From Colwellia sp. 20A7 (GTDB taxonomy: Bacteria > Pseudomonadota > Gammaproteobacteria > Enterobacterales > Alteromonadaceae): a DNA stretch of 64,000 nt. The stretch is taken from contig NZ_CP047130.1 of the NCBI RefSeq assembly GCF_009832865.1, forward strand, positions 1,798,001-1,862,000, given 5' to 3'. The notes below the pieces were generated by a model. It ran no database searches, was not told where the DNA came from, and saw nothing but the letters and a program-made list of their open reading frames with translations. The translations under genes and the position numbers were made by a program. Positions 11,060 through 19,733 of the stretch are shown piece by piece (the first letter of the stretch is position 1; every line of letters starts with the position of its first letter).

Positions 11060-11128
11060 TGCTGTTGAAAGAGTTCAAAAATAAGGGGCGGGAAGTTTTA
11101 AGATAGGCCAAATGCTTACTTAGCTTTA

Positions 11129-11368
11129 TTACTTCAGTGGCGTTAATGTCGCTTCTGTTGGCAATTTTACTGTGGACTTTTTCGGTGTACAATTATTATC
11201 ACTAGTCTTAGGAGTCATCACTTCTAGATTATTTTTTATTGTTGCTGTAGGCCACATAGTATAATTTTTTATGTTGCTAGCGGATGAAGCTGTATTGAAC
11301 AATTCTTCATTCAGATTTTTTTTTACCGGTTTTTTCTTCATTCTCAAAAACCACGAATATATCGTCAT
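11129..11368 (-). CDS. Small orphan protein, 79 residues
   Basis: I do not recognise this protein. The ATG is preceded by a good Shine-Dalgarno AGGAG at 6-base spacing, which is the main reason for calling it real. The N-terminus is basic and contains a short aromatic stretch (IYSWFLRMKKK); the rest is polar and rich in Thr, Asn and Lys with two Cys-free halves around a single Cys near the C-terminal third. No signal peptide or membrane helix is clear. It lies alone between the metzincin-like gene and the cysteine desulfurase gene and is transcribed against both. Confidence 0.55.
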   Translation of the reverse strand: MTIYSWFLRMKKKPVKKNLNEELFNTASSASNIKNYTMWPTATIKNNLEVMTPKTSDNNCTPKKSTVKLPTEATLTPLK

Positions 11369-11520
11369 AGATTGCTCCTGTGTTATCCCTATTAATTTGC
11401 GGGCATTATATATTACTAATGCATAAATAGCCTGTGAAAATTAGCTTTTGTCGCCGATAAGATAAGGTATAATCATGACAAAATTATTATCTGATTGCGT
11501 TTAGAGGCAGAAACCTAGCA

Positions 11521-13209
11521 ATGAAAAACTTTGAGCCAGAGCAGTTTCGCCAACACTTTCCTCTTATTTATAAAAATAGGTATATAAATTCCGGGGACGA
11601 ATCCCTGCTTTCTATTATCTACTTTGATAATGGCGCAACAACGCAGAAACCTAATGCAGTTATTGAATGCCTGCCTGCTTTTTATCAAAATATAAATGCT
11701 AATGTCCATCGTGCCTCACATAACTTAAGTGCTAAGGCAACGAAAGCGTTTGAACAAGCCAGAGAAACGGTTAAAACCTTTATTCATGCAAAAAGTAATA
11801 AAGAAATTATTTGGACGAAAGGTACAACTGAAAGTATTAATTTACTTGCGTCGAGTTTAGGCAAAAAAGTTCTTAGTTCAGGTGATGAAATTATTTTAGC
11901 GGTGAGTGAACATCACGCAAATATTGTACCTTGGCAAATAATTGCTGAACAAATAGGTGCTTCAATAAAGGTTTTATCGCTTGATGCTGCTGGCAGGGTA
12001 GATCTTAACGAGTTTGATACATTATTAACTAAACAAACGAAAATTGTGTGTTGTGCACATGTTTCTAATGTTCTCGGTAAAATAAACCCCATAGTTGATA
12101 TTATCAAAAAAGCAAAAGCTGCCGGTGCTGTTACTGTTATAGATGGAGCACAAGCAATTGCTCATTTCCCTGTTGACGTACAAAAACTTGATTGTGATTT
12201 TTATGTCTTTTCTGCGCATAAAATGTATGGGCCTACGGGTGTTGGCGTACTTTATGGTAAGGAGGCTTTGTTAGACGCGATGCCACCTTATCAGTCGGGT
12301 GGTGAAATGATAAAAAATGTGAGCCTAAATAAACCGACTACTTTTAATTCTCTACCTTTTAAATTTGAAGCCGGTACGCCAAATATTGCAGGCGTTGTGG
12401 CTTATGCCGAGGCCGTTCATTTTATTAATCAATTTGATCATGATGAACTTACTAAATATGAACAGCAATTAGCTCAATATTGCTTTCAAGCATTAAGTCG
12501 AGTACCTACTGTTAAGTTCATTGTTGAAGGTGCCCCAGACATCCCCGTTATTGCTTTTACTATTGAAGGTCATCATAACCATGACATCGCTACAAGTCTT
12601 GATAGTTATGGTATAGCTATTCGTAGTGGACATCACTGTGCAATGCCTTTAATGGAATACTTAAATATATCGGGCTGCTTAAGGGTATCAATGGCAGCTT
12701 ATAATTCCTTTGATGAAATTGACTACTTTATTAATACATTAATTAAAGTTATTCAGCAGGAAAAAGAAAATTCACTAGGTGAAGTTACTCATAAAACTAT
12801 TCACAATAAAGACACTGAAAGTAATGAGATTATTAATAAATTTTCAAAAATAAAAAGTTGGGATTCTCGTCATCGTGAAATTATGTTGTTAGGAAAGACG
12901 CTGCAACGTATGGATAAAGGCTTGAGAAATGAAGATAGTTTAATTAGTGGTTGTGAAAGCTTAGCCTGGGTTGTTGTTAATAAAAGCCCACAAGGTACCT
13001 TTAGTTTCCAAGCCGACAGCGATGCTAAAATAATTAGAGGTTTGTTAGTTATCGTACTTTCCGCTTTTAATGGTAAATCAGCATTAGAAATAAACGCTTT
13101 TGATATCGACAGTTTTTTTGAACATTTAGGTTTAATACAGCATTTAAGTCCTTCTCGGGGGAATGGTGTATTAGCCATTGTGGATAAAATAAAAATACTT
13201 ACTCAGTAG
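11521..13209 (+). CDS. csdA: Cysteine desulfurase fused to SufE/CsdE sulfur acceptor
   Basis: One 562-residue chain joins two proteins that are separate in E. coli. Residues about 1-410 are a class II (SufS/CsdA) PLP desulfurase with FDNGATTQKP, the PLP lysine K234 in FSAHKMYGPTG, and the persulfide cysteine C373 in RSGHHCAMPL. Residues about 430-562 are a SufE/CsdE domain with the acceptor cysteine C478 in ISGCESLAWV. The fusion would pass sulfur from Cys to the acceptor in cis for Fe-S cluster or thio-cofactor synthesis. No other suf or isc gene is in the window. Both active cysteines are intact. Confidence 0.9.
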   Translation: MKNFEPEQFRQHFPLIYKNRYINSGDESLLSIIYFDNGATTQKPNAVIECLPAFYQNINANVHRASHNLSAKATKAFEQARETVKTFIHAKSNKEIIWTKGTTESINLLASSLGKKVLSSGDEIILAVSEHHANIVPWQIIAEQIGASIKVLSLDAAGRVDLNEFDTLLTKQTKIVCCAHVSNVLGKINPIVDIIKKAKAAGAVTVIDGAQAIAHFPVDVQKLDCDFYVFSAHKMYGPTGVGVLYGKEALLDAMPPYQSGGEMIKNVSLNKPTTFNSLPFKFEAGTPNIAGVVAYAEAVHFINQFDHDELTKYEQQLAQYCFQALSRVPTVKFIVEGAPDIPVIAFTIEGHHNHDIATSLDSYGIAIRSGHHCAMPLMEYLNISGCLRVSMAAYNSFDEIDYFINTLIKVIQQEKENSLGEVTHKTIHNKDTESNEIINKFSKIKSWDSRHREIMLLGKTLQRMDKGLRNEDSLISGCESLAWVVVNKSPQGTFSFQADSDAKIIRGLLVIVLSAFNGKSALEINAFDIDSFFEHLGLIQHLSPSRGNGVLAIVDKIKILTQ

Positions 13210-13268
13210 TTACTGACTCAACTAGCACTTTAGTTAGCAACTACTGAAATATAGCGGTTTAAATATTT

Positions 13269-14303
13269 CTATTTACCACCATTTTTGATTATTTCACGTG
13301 CCATTTCGTCTGCAATCAAACCTGTCGGCTTGTTTTGTTCGTCGGCTTTATTAAAAACATCAAGTAGAGTGAAGTAAATTTCTTCTACTTTTTTAGTGGC
13401 ACTTTCAATATTATAGTTTTCCTCAAAGGAAACATTGATTATGCCACCGGCATTTATTACATAGTCAGGCGCATATAAAATACCATTATCAACTAATGCT
13501 TGATCATGGCGTGGCTCTGCAAGTTGATTATTAGCACAACCGGCTATTATTTTAGCTTTAATACGTTTGATAGTATTATCATTGATGCTAGCACCAAGTG
13601 CACATGGTGCATATACATCAACGTCTTGATCATATATTTCTGTTAAGCTCACTACCGTAGCATCAAGTTCAGTCGCTGCTTTATTTAGTGCATCTTGATT
13701 TATGTCAGTTACAAAAAGTTTTGCTCCTGCTTTATGTAAATACTCACATAAACCATAACCAACGCTTCCTAAGCCCTGTACAGCAATTTTTAGCCCATTT
13801 AAATCATCACGGTTGAACTTGTGTTTAACACAGGCTTTAATGCCTAAAAACGTACCTAAGGCTGTAAAAGGAGAAGGGTTGCCACTTTTTCCTTCGGTAC
13901 CTGTAACAAAAGGAGTCACTGTATTTGTAATCGCGATATCTTTTGTGGTTATGTTGACATCTTCTGCACTTAAGTAACGGCCATTTAATCTATTTAATGC
14001 TTCACCAAAAGCTTTAAAAAGCGCCTCAGATTTAAGTGATTTAGCATCTCCAATAATAACGGATTTACCACCACCCATTTTTAAACCAGCCATTGCATTT
14101 TTGTATGTCATTCCTTTAGATAAACGTAAAGCGTCAACAAGCGCTTCTTCATCATTAGCGTAATCCCACATTCTACAACCACCAATGGCAGGGCCAAGAT
14201 TAGTATTGTGAATAGCAATTATGGCTTTAAGGCCTGACTCATCATCGCTGCAAAAAACGACTTGTTCATGGTTATCAAAATCAGCAAGATCAAAAAAAGC
14301 CAT
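13269..14303 (-). CDS. Leucine dehydrogenase-type Glu/Leu/Phe/Val dehydrogenase
   Basis: This NAD-dependent amino acid dehydrogenase oxidatively deaminates a branched-chain or aromatic amino acid to its 2-oxo acid. The 344 residues match leucine dehydrogenases. The substrate-binding block LGPAIGGCRMWDY and the catalytic lysine motif MAGLKMGGGKSVI lie in the first 85 residues. A Rossmann fold follows with VQGLGSVGYGLCEYL near 175. AAGGAAATAGGTAA precedes the ATG. The exact substrate (Leu, Val or Phe) cannot be set from sequence alone. It converges on the desulfurase gene. Confidence 0.87.
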   Translation of the reverse strand: MAFFDLADFDNHEQVVFCSDDESGLKAIIAIHNTNLGPAIGGCRMWDYANDEEALVDALRLSKGMTYKNAMAGLKMGGGKSVIIGDAKSLKSEALFKAFGEALNRLNGRYLSAEDVNITTKDIAITNTVTPFVTGTEGKSGNPSPFTALGTFLGIKACVKHKFNRDDLNGLKIAVQGLGSVGYGLCEYLHKAGAKLFVTDINQDALNKAATELDATVVSLTEIYDQDVDVYAPCALGASINDNTIKRIKAKIIAGCANNQLAEPRHDQALVDNGILYAPDYVINAGGIINVSFEENYNIESATKKVEEIYFTLLDVFNKADEQNKPTGLIADEMAREIIKNGGK

Positions 14304-14521
14304 TTACCTATTTCCTTGTATTTTATGAAAGAATATTTACTTGTTTGAACTCTATCACTTCATAATTATAGGCACTAGTAGAGGCAAGTTTATTGTCTGG
14401 CATATTCTTAGGTCAAAGTGTTCATTTATTGGTACAGAAGATTCAAGGTGGAGTATGACATCAGTTCTACAAAATTATTACTCGCTCGTTAAAGCATTAC
14501 ACAGCAGCGTAACTCTGATTT

Positions 14522-14683
14522 ATACCAGTTTCATTAATTAAGTGAACAATTTTATACGTAGAAAAAATTGCCAAATACAAGGCATTTATTTCAATAACTA
14601 GTTGTTCTAATTATTAAATAAATAACGATGTAGTTGGTGATTTTAGCCAGTAGGAATGATCACATAGTTAGTGAGATTGGTAT
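14522..14683. repeat. MITE-like element, copy B
   Basis: This is the inverted counterpart of copy A at 5799-5960, also 162 bp and differing at only a small number of positions. Most differences cluster in one patch where copy A has TAAGTGAAC and this copy (minus strand) has TATTTGGC. That patch breaks the 14-bp stem seen in copy A. It lies 89 bases from the IS630-type element, whose terminal repeat shares the same ATACCAAT tip. The leucine dehydrogenase promoter region lies just outside it. Confidence 0.85.
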
Positions 14684-14787
14684 TATTTATCTTACGCAAA
14701 ATAAAAGCATAAATTAATGACACAGTATTACGACATATTTGTTTCTTTATGAGCATTGCTAAGGAAATATAATACCAATTCCGATAA

Positions 14788-15384
14788 TTAACTGGTCATA
14801 ATGGCCCAGTCTCGGTGACATAGAGATATTACCCTTTTAGTATTACTTCTAAAGCGGTTCCAAGCTTCTGAGCACTTCTCAACAATATCCTCATAATCCT
14901 TGAAACAACGGTTAGCTATTTCATTCTGCCTCATCCATGACCACACTTGCTCAATTGGATTTAACTCGGGTGAATAGGGAGGAATATGGATGATCGTCAA
15001 ATTGTTGTATTCGTCATCAAGATACTTTTGATGCCAACTGGCACCATCCATCAAGACTACAGCATGTCGTCCCTCTTCTGTCGCCTTTGAAATGAGTGCT
15101 AAGTGTGACGCCATCACATCCATATTACTTAATGGGGCTACGATAGCTTCTGTTTTTCCATTGGTGATGCAGACTGCGCCAAACAAATAAGCGTAGGTAA
15201 ACTGCTGCTGTTTGATTGCCCTAGGGCGCGTTCCTTTTTCTGCCCACACTCTGGTCGTTGTGTTTTGCTGACCAAACCGCGCTTCATCCTGAAACCACAC
15301 ATCGACTTGATCAAGCGATATCGATAACGGGATCTTGGCGATCGTTTCAAATTGGAATTTTTTTAAAGGTTTCTTGAGTCTCAA
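14788..15384 (-). CDS. IS630 transposase, DDE catalytic part
   Basis: This frame of 198 residues encodes the catalytic half of the transposase. The three acidic residues are visible in VDVWFQDEARFG, VVLMDGASWH and the signature PPYSPELNPIEQVW of IS630/Tc1 enzymes. It overlaps the upstream HTH frame by 38 bases and is read in another frame. Either it starts at its own ATG or it is joined by frameshifting at the A7 run near 15358-15364. Removing one A would give one continuous protein of about 340 residues. Confidence 0.85.
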   Translation of the reverse strand: MRLKKPLKKFQFETIAKIPLSISLDQVDVWFQDEARFGQQNTTTRVWAEKGTRPRAIKQQQFTYAYLFGAVCITNGKTEAIVAPLSNMDVMASHLALISKATEEGRHAVVLMDGASWHQKYLDDEYNNLTIIHIPPYSPELNPIEQVWSWMRQNEIANRCFKDYEDIVEKCSEAWNRFRSNTKRVISLCHRDWAIMTS

Positions 15385-15811
15385 TGGATTGCTTAGGGTG
15401 CTTTGAACGTGTTGTTACCCAGCTTAGTTCAAGCTGGTGTAGTGTGTCGTATACATTAGATTTTTGGTAGACAACACCAAACTCTGTCGCAATATATTCT
15501 TGTATATCTTTTCCTTGAAGCCTACCACCACTCGGTTTTATAGCAGAATTGATAACAAAACTTTTCAGTTGTGATAGCTGCTTATCATCCAAAGATTTTG
15601 GGCGACCTGTATGTTTTTTTTCTTTAAGTCCCTCTAAGCCATCATGTAAATAAGTATGGATCCATTTATTAACGCTAGTGCGACTAACTTTCAAGAAAGT
15701 AGCTATTTGTGTGCGATTTTTTCCATCGATAAAATGAGATACAGCAAGCAATCTTAATCGCATTCTTGCATTAGTCGTTGATGAAATAAGCTGTGATAAG
15801 TTATGAGTCAT
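15347..15811 (-). CDS. IS630 transposase, N-terminal HTH part
   Basis: This 154-residue frame holds the DNA-binding half of the transposase: a helix-turn-helix (RTQIATFLKVSRTSVNKWIH, about 35-55), the linker GLKEKKHTGRPKSL, and a second winged-helix-like segment. It ends soon after a run of seven A residues in the coding strand. At that point the reading frame of the catalytic half continues one base out of register. Whether this is programmed slippage or a disabling mutation is open. Confidence 0.82.
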   Translation of the reverse strand: MTHNLSQLISSTTNARMRLRLLAVSHFIDGKNRTQIATFLKVSRTSVNKWIHTYLHDGLEGLKEKKHTGRPKSLDDKQLSQLKSFVINSAIKPSGGRLQGKDIQEYIATEFGVVYQKSNVYDTLHQLELSWVTTRSKHPKQSIETQETFKKIPI

Positions 15812-15898
15812 TTTAAGCCTTATATTTAAGCTTACATTAGATCACAAAATTATCGGAATTGGTATAATAATAGAAGGGTATATAAATAAAATTTCAAA

Positions 15899-15982
15899 TG
15901 GTACGGGTCAAGAGACTTGAACTCTCATATCTTGGAATACTGGAGCCTACTTTTCTAACAAGAGTAGCGCGTCTAGCTATTT
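15899..15982 (-). pseudogene. Broken tRNA-Leu copy 1
   Basis: The 3' part (T-arm, CCA end, ACCCGTACCA) matches the intact tRNA-Leu genes with a few changes. The anticodon region is replaced by a sequence reading CTACTCTTGTTAGAAAAGTAG-like on the minus strand. The 5' acceptor strand GCGGGTT is missing. It cannot fold into a normal tRNA. It belongs to a 144-base tandem duplication with copy 2. Confidence 0.8.
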
Positions 15983-16042
15983 CATAAAAATATAAGTTTA
16001 TAAGGATTTAATAATAGAAGGGTATATAAATAAAATTTCAAA

Positions 16043-16130
16043 TGGTACGGGTCAAGAGACTTGAACTCTCACATCTTGCGATACTGGAACCTACTTTTCT
16101 AACAAGAGTAGCGCGTCTAGCTATTCCCCT
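16043..16130 (-). pseudogene. Broken tRNA-Leu copy 2
   Basis: The 3' half is identical to the intact tRNA-Leu(UAG) at 16229. The anticodon stem-loop carries the same inserted hairpin as copy 1, and the 5' acceptor strand is lost. Shared flanking sequence (TAATAATAGAAGGGTATA) with copy 1 shows the pair arose by tandem duplication of an already broken gene. Confidence 0.82.
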
Positions 16131-16228
16131 AAATACACATGATTTATGTTGTAAGTAGAAAGTAGAATCTAATTGATATGTAATAATGATTTTTTTTTGG
16201 TATTTCTAGGGAAGTTATAAATTTCAAA

Positions 16229-16313
<85 letters not shown>

Positions 16314-16356
16314 GTCACATGTAAGCTTTTTTAGAGGCTTAAACTCTTAAAGAAGA

Positions 16357-16431
16357 TGGCAGGGATAAGAGGATTTGAACCTCTGAATGACGGGATCAAA
16401 ACCCGCTGCCTTACCGCTTGGCTATATCCCT
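16357..16431 (-). tRNA. tRNA-Gln (anticodon UUG)
   Basis: The 75-nt gene reads AGGGATATAGCCAAGCGG at its 5' end on the minus strand, with anticodon loop TTTTGAT and encoded GCCA at the 3' end. The acceptor pairs A1-U72 to A7-U66 are all matched. Confidence 0.95.
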
Positions 16432-16478
16432 ACAGGGGAGTAATTACATTAACACTTATTTAATATAGTTTAGTGAAT

Positions 16479-16512
16479 TGCAAGGATAAGAGTATTTGAA
16501 ACTCTTACATCA
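16479..16512 (-). pseudogene. tRNA-Gln fossil, 3' fragment
   Basis: About 34 bases resemble the T-arm and acceptor end of the two intact tRNA-Gln genes (GGATAAGAG-ATTTGAA-CTCTTA on the plus strand) with point changes. The anticodon and D arms are not recognisable. It sits between the intact copies, so it is probably a decayed third copy. Confidence 0.6.
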
Positions 16513-16563
16513 ATGCTGAGCAAAATCGTTTTGACAATTTACTCTTCACAATTTTAAATAAAA

Positions 16564-16638
16564 TGGCAGGGATAAGAGGATTTGAACCTCTGAATGACGG
16601 GATCAAAACCCGCTGCCTTACCGCTTGGCTATATCCCT
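16564..16638 (-). tRNA. tRNA-Gln (anticodon UUG), second copy
   Basis: The 75-nt gene is identical in the mature region to the copy at 16357. Anticodon loop TTTTGAT and an encoded CCA are present. Confidence 0.95.
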
Positions 16639-16663
16639 GCAATGTATTTACTTGTATAAAAAA

Positions 16664-16748
<85 letters not shown>

Positions 16749-16789
16749 ACAATATTTTCTATACTTCACAAAACCGAAGTAAAGTGAAA

Positions 16790-16866
16790 TGGTGGCTACA
16801 CCGGGACTCGAACCTGGGACCCCATCATTATGAGTGATGTGCTCTAACCAACTGAGCTATGTAGCC
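16790..16866 (-). tRNA. tRNA-Met (elongator, CAU)
   Basis: The 77-nt gene reads GGCTACATAGCTCAGTTGG on the minus strand with anticodon stem-loop ATCACTCATAATGAT and encoded ACCA. The first base pair is G-C and the acceptor matches elongator rather than initiator tRNA. It is the first gene of the minus-strand tRNA operon Met-Leu-Gln-Gln-Leu. Confidence 0.95.
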
Positions 16867-16897
16867 ATTCCATCTTGCCTCTCAGCAAGTGGCGCGT

Positions 16898-16926
16898 ATT
16901 ATGCTAATCTGATTGGCATCCGTCAA
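16898..16926 (-). promoter_or_regulatory. tRNA operon promoter
   Basis: On the minus strand TTGACG (16921-16926) and CATAAT (16898-16903) are exactly 17 bases apart and followed by ACGCGCC. A GC-rich discriminator like this is typical of stringently controlled stable-RNA promoters. The first tRNA starts about 30 bases downstream. Confidence 0.75.
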
Positions 16927-17048
16927 CCGTTTTTTTTAAAAAAACACTGTTTTTTGTTTGTTTGGCTAATGGATGTGCAATTTGACCGTTAACTACACAA
17001 AAAAATATGCATATAACGGATAAACTGCAAAAAATGTACTTACTTTAT

Positions 17049-18140
17049 TTATACGTTAAAACGGAAATGTACGACATCACCATCTTTAACTAAGTAATCT
17101 TTCCCTTCAAGTCGCCACTTTCCTGCTTCTTTCGCACCAGATTCACCATTGAACTCAATAAAATGTTCAAATGCGATAACTTCTGCACGAATAAAACCCT
17201 TTTCAAAGTCAGTATGAATCACTCCAGCTGCTTGTGGTGCTGTAGCATTCTGCTTAACAGTCCATGCACGAACTTCTTTTACACCAGCAGTAAAGTAAGT
17301 TTGTAAGTGCAATAATGAGTATCCCGCATTAATAACACGATTCAAGCCCGGCTCTTCTAATCCAAGGTCAGCCATAAACTCAATGCGATCTTCATCTTCC
17401 ATTTCAGATAATTCGCTTTCAATTTCAGCACATACAGCTACAACAATGGCACCTTCTGCATCTGCTATCTTTTGAACTTGATCAAGATAAGGGTTATTTT
17501 CAAAACCATCATCATTAACATTAGCAATATACATAGTTGGTTTAATTGTTAAGAAGTTTAAATATTCAACCGCTGCTTTTTCTTCTTTAGATAATTCTAG
17601 AGAACGGACCATGTGGCCTTCTTCAACGTGCTTTAATATTTTTTCTAAAACAGGCATTTCAAACTTAGCGTCTTTATCTCCACCTTTCGCTTTTTTAGCT
17701 AAACGAAAAATAGCACGCTCTGCAGTATCCATATCAGATAATGCTAATTCAGTATTAATAACATCTATATCATCAATAGGGCTTACTTTATTAGCAACAT
17801 GAATAATATTGTCATTTTCAAAGCAACGAACTACATGGCCAATAGCATCAGTTTCACGGATGTTTGCCAGGAACTTGTTTCCTAAACCTTCACCTTTAGA
17901 TGCACCAGCAACCAAACCAGCAATATCAACGAATTCCATTGATGTAGGAAGTACACGTTCTGGTTTTACAATAGCGCTAAGTTGATCAAGGCGAGGGTCA
18001 GGTACGGGTACTACACCAGTATTTGGCTCTATAGTACAAAAAGGGAAGTTAGCAGCTTCAATACCTGCTTTGGTGAGTGCATTAAATAAAGTTGATTTTC
18101 CAACGTTGGGTAAGCCAACGATACCACATTTAAATCCCAT
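17049..18140 (-). CDS. ychF: Redox-sensitive ATPase/GTPase YchF (OLA1 type)
   Basis: YchF is a conserved Obg-family P-loop ATPase linked to ribosomes and oxidative stress. I start it at [14 protein letters not shown], giving 363 residues as in relatives; the frame stays open 15 codons further upstream without family support. Visible are the P-loop [12 protein letters not shown] (about 8-19), the switch [18 protein letters not shown], and a C-terminal TGS domain ending [19 protein letters not shown] precedes the ATG. pth lies upstream in the same operon, as in E. coli. Confidence 0.95.
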   Translation of the reverse strand: MGFKCGIVGLPNVGKSTLFNALTKAGIEAANFPFCTIEPNTGVVPVPDPRLDQLSAIVKPERVLPTSMEFVDIAGLVAGASKGEGLGNKFLANIRETDAIGHVVRCFENDNIIHVANKVSPIDDIDVINTELALSDMDTAERAIFRLAKKAKGGDKDAKFEMPVLEKILKHVEEGHMVRSLELSKEEKAAVEYLNFLTIKPTMYIANVNDDGFENNPYLDQVQKIADAEGAIVVAVCAEIESELSEMEDEDRIEFMADLGLEEPGLNRVINAGYSLLHLQTYFTAGVKEVRAWTVKQNATAPQAAGVIHTDFEKGFIRAEVIAFEHFIEFNGESGAKEAGKWRLEGKDYLVKDGDVVHFRFNV

Positions 18141-18228
18141 AATTTTTACCTGTTTTGGTTGGTGTATATTTGATTGGTACGACAATAATTGATGTGTTTA
18201 TTAAATTATTGTCAAAATAAGTTTTGGA

Positions 18229-18813
18229 TTACACCCCTTTAAAGGCATGTAAACGTTGTTGGGCTTTGTGTAAGCCTTCAGTTTGCCAAATATCAAAGCA
18301 ACGACTTGCTTCATCAATAGCACTGTCAATAAGGATTTGTTCACTGCTTGGTGCTTTACCAAGTACATGGCCAGTAACTTTATCTCGATGACCGGGGTGA
18401 CCGATGCCAATACGTAAACGATAGAAATCTTTATTATTTGCCATACGCGCAATAATATCTTTTAAGCCATTGTGTCCACCATGGCTACCACCTTGCTTTA
18501 TTTTTATGCAACCGGGAGACATATCTAATTCATCATGTGCAATAAGCATATTATCTACAGGGATACGGAAAAAATTTGCTAAAGGAGCAACGGACTGACC
18601 ACTTCGATTCATGAAGGTAGTAGGGATTATTAAGTGAACTAGTTCACCAGCAATTAAACCTTTACCGTAAATGCCAGAGTATTTTTTTTCAGGGCGGAGA
18701 GCAATATTGTTGCGCTGTGCTAGTTCTTCAACAAACCAAACACCGGCATTGTGACGTGTTTTTGTATATTCGGGGCCAGGATTACCTAGCCCCGCAATCA
18801 ACTTAATAGTCAT
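18229..18813 (-). CDS. pth: Peptidyl-tRNA hydrolase
   Basis: Pth releases peptides from prematurely dissociated peptidyl-tRNA. The 194-residue protein has [26 protein letters not shown] N-terminal sequence with the catalytic His in TRHNAG. The conserved FMNRSGQSV and a [12 protein letters not shown] block follow. AAGATGAATAGTTAATATG gives a weak ribosome site. It lies between rplY and ychF on the minus strand, with 47 bases to rplY and 88 to ychF. Confidence 0.96.
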   Translation of the reverse strand: MTIKLIAGLGNPGPEYTKTRHNAGVWFVEELAQRNNIALRPEKKYSGIYGKGLIAGELVHLIIPTTFMNRSGQSVAPLANFFRIPVDNMLIAHDELDMSPGCIKIKQGGSHGGHNGLKDIIARMANNKDFYRLRIGIGHPGHRDKVTGHVLGKAPSSEQILIDSAIDEASRCFDIWQTEGLHKAQQRLHAFKGV

Positions 18814-18860
18814 ATTAACTATTCATCTTTAAGTTAAATAGCTAACTGAATAAATATTGA

Positions 18861-19490
18861 TTATTCAGTAGCTGCTGCTTCAGGAGCTGCTGCTTCATCT
18901 TCGTCGTCATTACTTTGCGCTTTAGCAGCGTTAGCAGTAACAACAGCTTGATCGTGATCTTCGCCTTTAGCTAATTCATCTGATGTTACGCCTTTAGGTA
19001 ACTTAATGTCAGATAAATGTAGTGTTTGACCAACTTCTAAATCAGCAAGGTCAATTTCAACAAACTCAGGTAAGTCTTTTGGTAAACAAGAAATAGCAAT
19101 TTCTGTAAAATGATGAGCTACAGTTGCACCAAGTTTAACAACGTTCTCTTCGTTTAAGAAGTGAATTGGAGCGTTCGTATGGATAGCATGTTTTGCATCG
19201 ATACGAATAAAATCTAAATGCATAATAATGTTTTTGAACGGGTGACGTTGCATATCTTTAATTAGACATTCAACAGGCTTGCCGTCAACATTTAATGTTA
19301 ATACATGCGAATAGAAAGCTTCTTCTAATTGAGCACGTAAAACATTTTTGTGTTCTAAAGTCAAAGAAATTGATTCTTTGCCTTCACCGTAAAGGATAGC
19401 AGGAACTTTATTCGCGTGACGTAGGCGGCGGCTCGCACCTTTCCCTAAATCTGTACGTACTTCTGCATCCAAAGTAAATAAATCAGTCAT
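18861..19490 (-). CDS. rplY: 50S ribosomal protein L25 (long CTC/TL5 type)
   Basis: L25 binds 5S rRNA. At 209 residues it is the long form with a C-terminal TL5-type beta domain, unlike the short E. coli protein. The start [18 protein letters not shown] fits the family; an upstream extension of 31 codons is open but is poor sequence. The 5S-binding N-terminal domain contains [19 protein letters not shown]. The tail is rich in Ala, Asp and Glu. It is separated from prs by a terminator at 19676, so it probably has its own promoter. Confidence 0.93.
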   Translation of the reverse strand: MTDLFTLDAEVRTDLGKGASRRLRHANKVPAILYGEGKESISLTLEHKNVLRAQLEEAFYSHVLTLNVDGKPVECLIKDMQRHPFKNIIMHLDFIRIDAKHAIHTNAPIHFLNEENVVKLGATVAHHFTEIAISCLPKDLPEFVEIDLADLEVGQTLHLSDIKLPKGVTSDELAKGEDHDQAVVTANAAKAQSNDDEDEAAAPEAAATE

Positions 19491-19675
19491 GATATATACT
19501 CTTATATTGTATAAAAAAAATTTAATCTTGTTTTTTGCGACCAAAAACAAGGATGTTCGCTTTTGAACTAGTTTAACCATCAATAAAGAAAGTTATCTAG
19601 ATAAAAAGGCGCCGCATAATAACACTAGCGTTAGCGTAAAGCTATCAATTATTAACTCTGTTGCTAATTGATAAT

Positions 19676-19714
19676 AAAAAAGCAGATATTAAAAAATAAT
19701 ATCTGCTTTTTATA
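19676..19714 (-). terminator. Rho-independent terminator after prs
   Basis: AAAAAGCAGATATT pairs perfectly with AATATCTGCTTTTT around a short A-rich loop. It lies 20 bases past the prs stop on the minus strand. The symmetric A/T flanks would allow it to work in both directions, but only prs runs into it. Confidence 0.85.
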
Positions 19715-19733
19715 TTCAATATAGCACTAATGT

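Larger units (their letters stand above)
14772..15865 (-). mobile_element. IS630-family insertion sequence
   Basis: Perfect 18-bp inverted repeats, ATACCAATTCCGATAATT, bound the element at 14772-14789 and 15848-15865. A TA dinucleotide sits inside each outer tip (14773-14774 and 15863-15864), consistent with the TA target duplication of the IS630/Tc1 group. It carries two overlapping minus-strand frames, an HTH part and a DDE catalytic part. The right end directly abuts the duplicated tRNA-Leu remnants. Total length is about 1.09 kb, normal for the family. Confidence 0.93.

Noticed and set aside
11448..11473. Sigma-70 promoter TTGTCG/TATAAT before the desulfurase gene
   Set aside because: The spacer is only 14 bases; the TATAAT may still be a -10 element, but the pair is not convincing.
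13210..13268. Terminator between the desulfurase and dehydrogenase genes
   Set aside because: AGTAGTT/AACTACT arms exist but the loop is long and there is no T tail; too weak to call.
14341..14541. Plus-strand 66-residue frame before MITE copy B
   Set aside because: Starts with no ribosome site in the leucine dehydrogenase promoter region and runs into the repeat; not protein-like.
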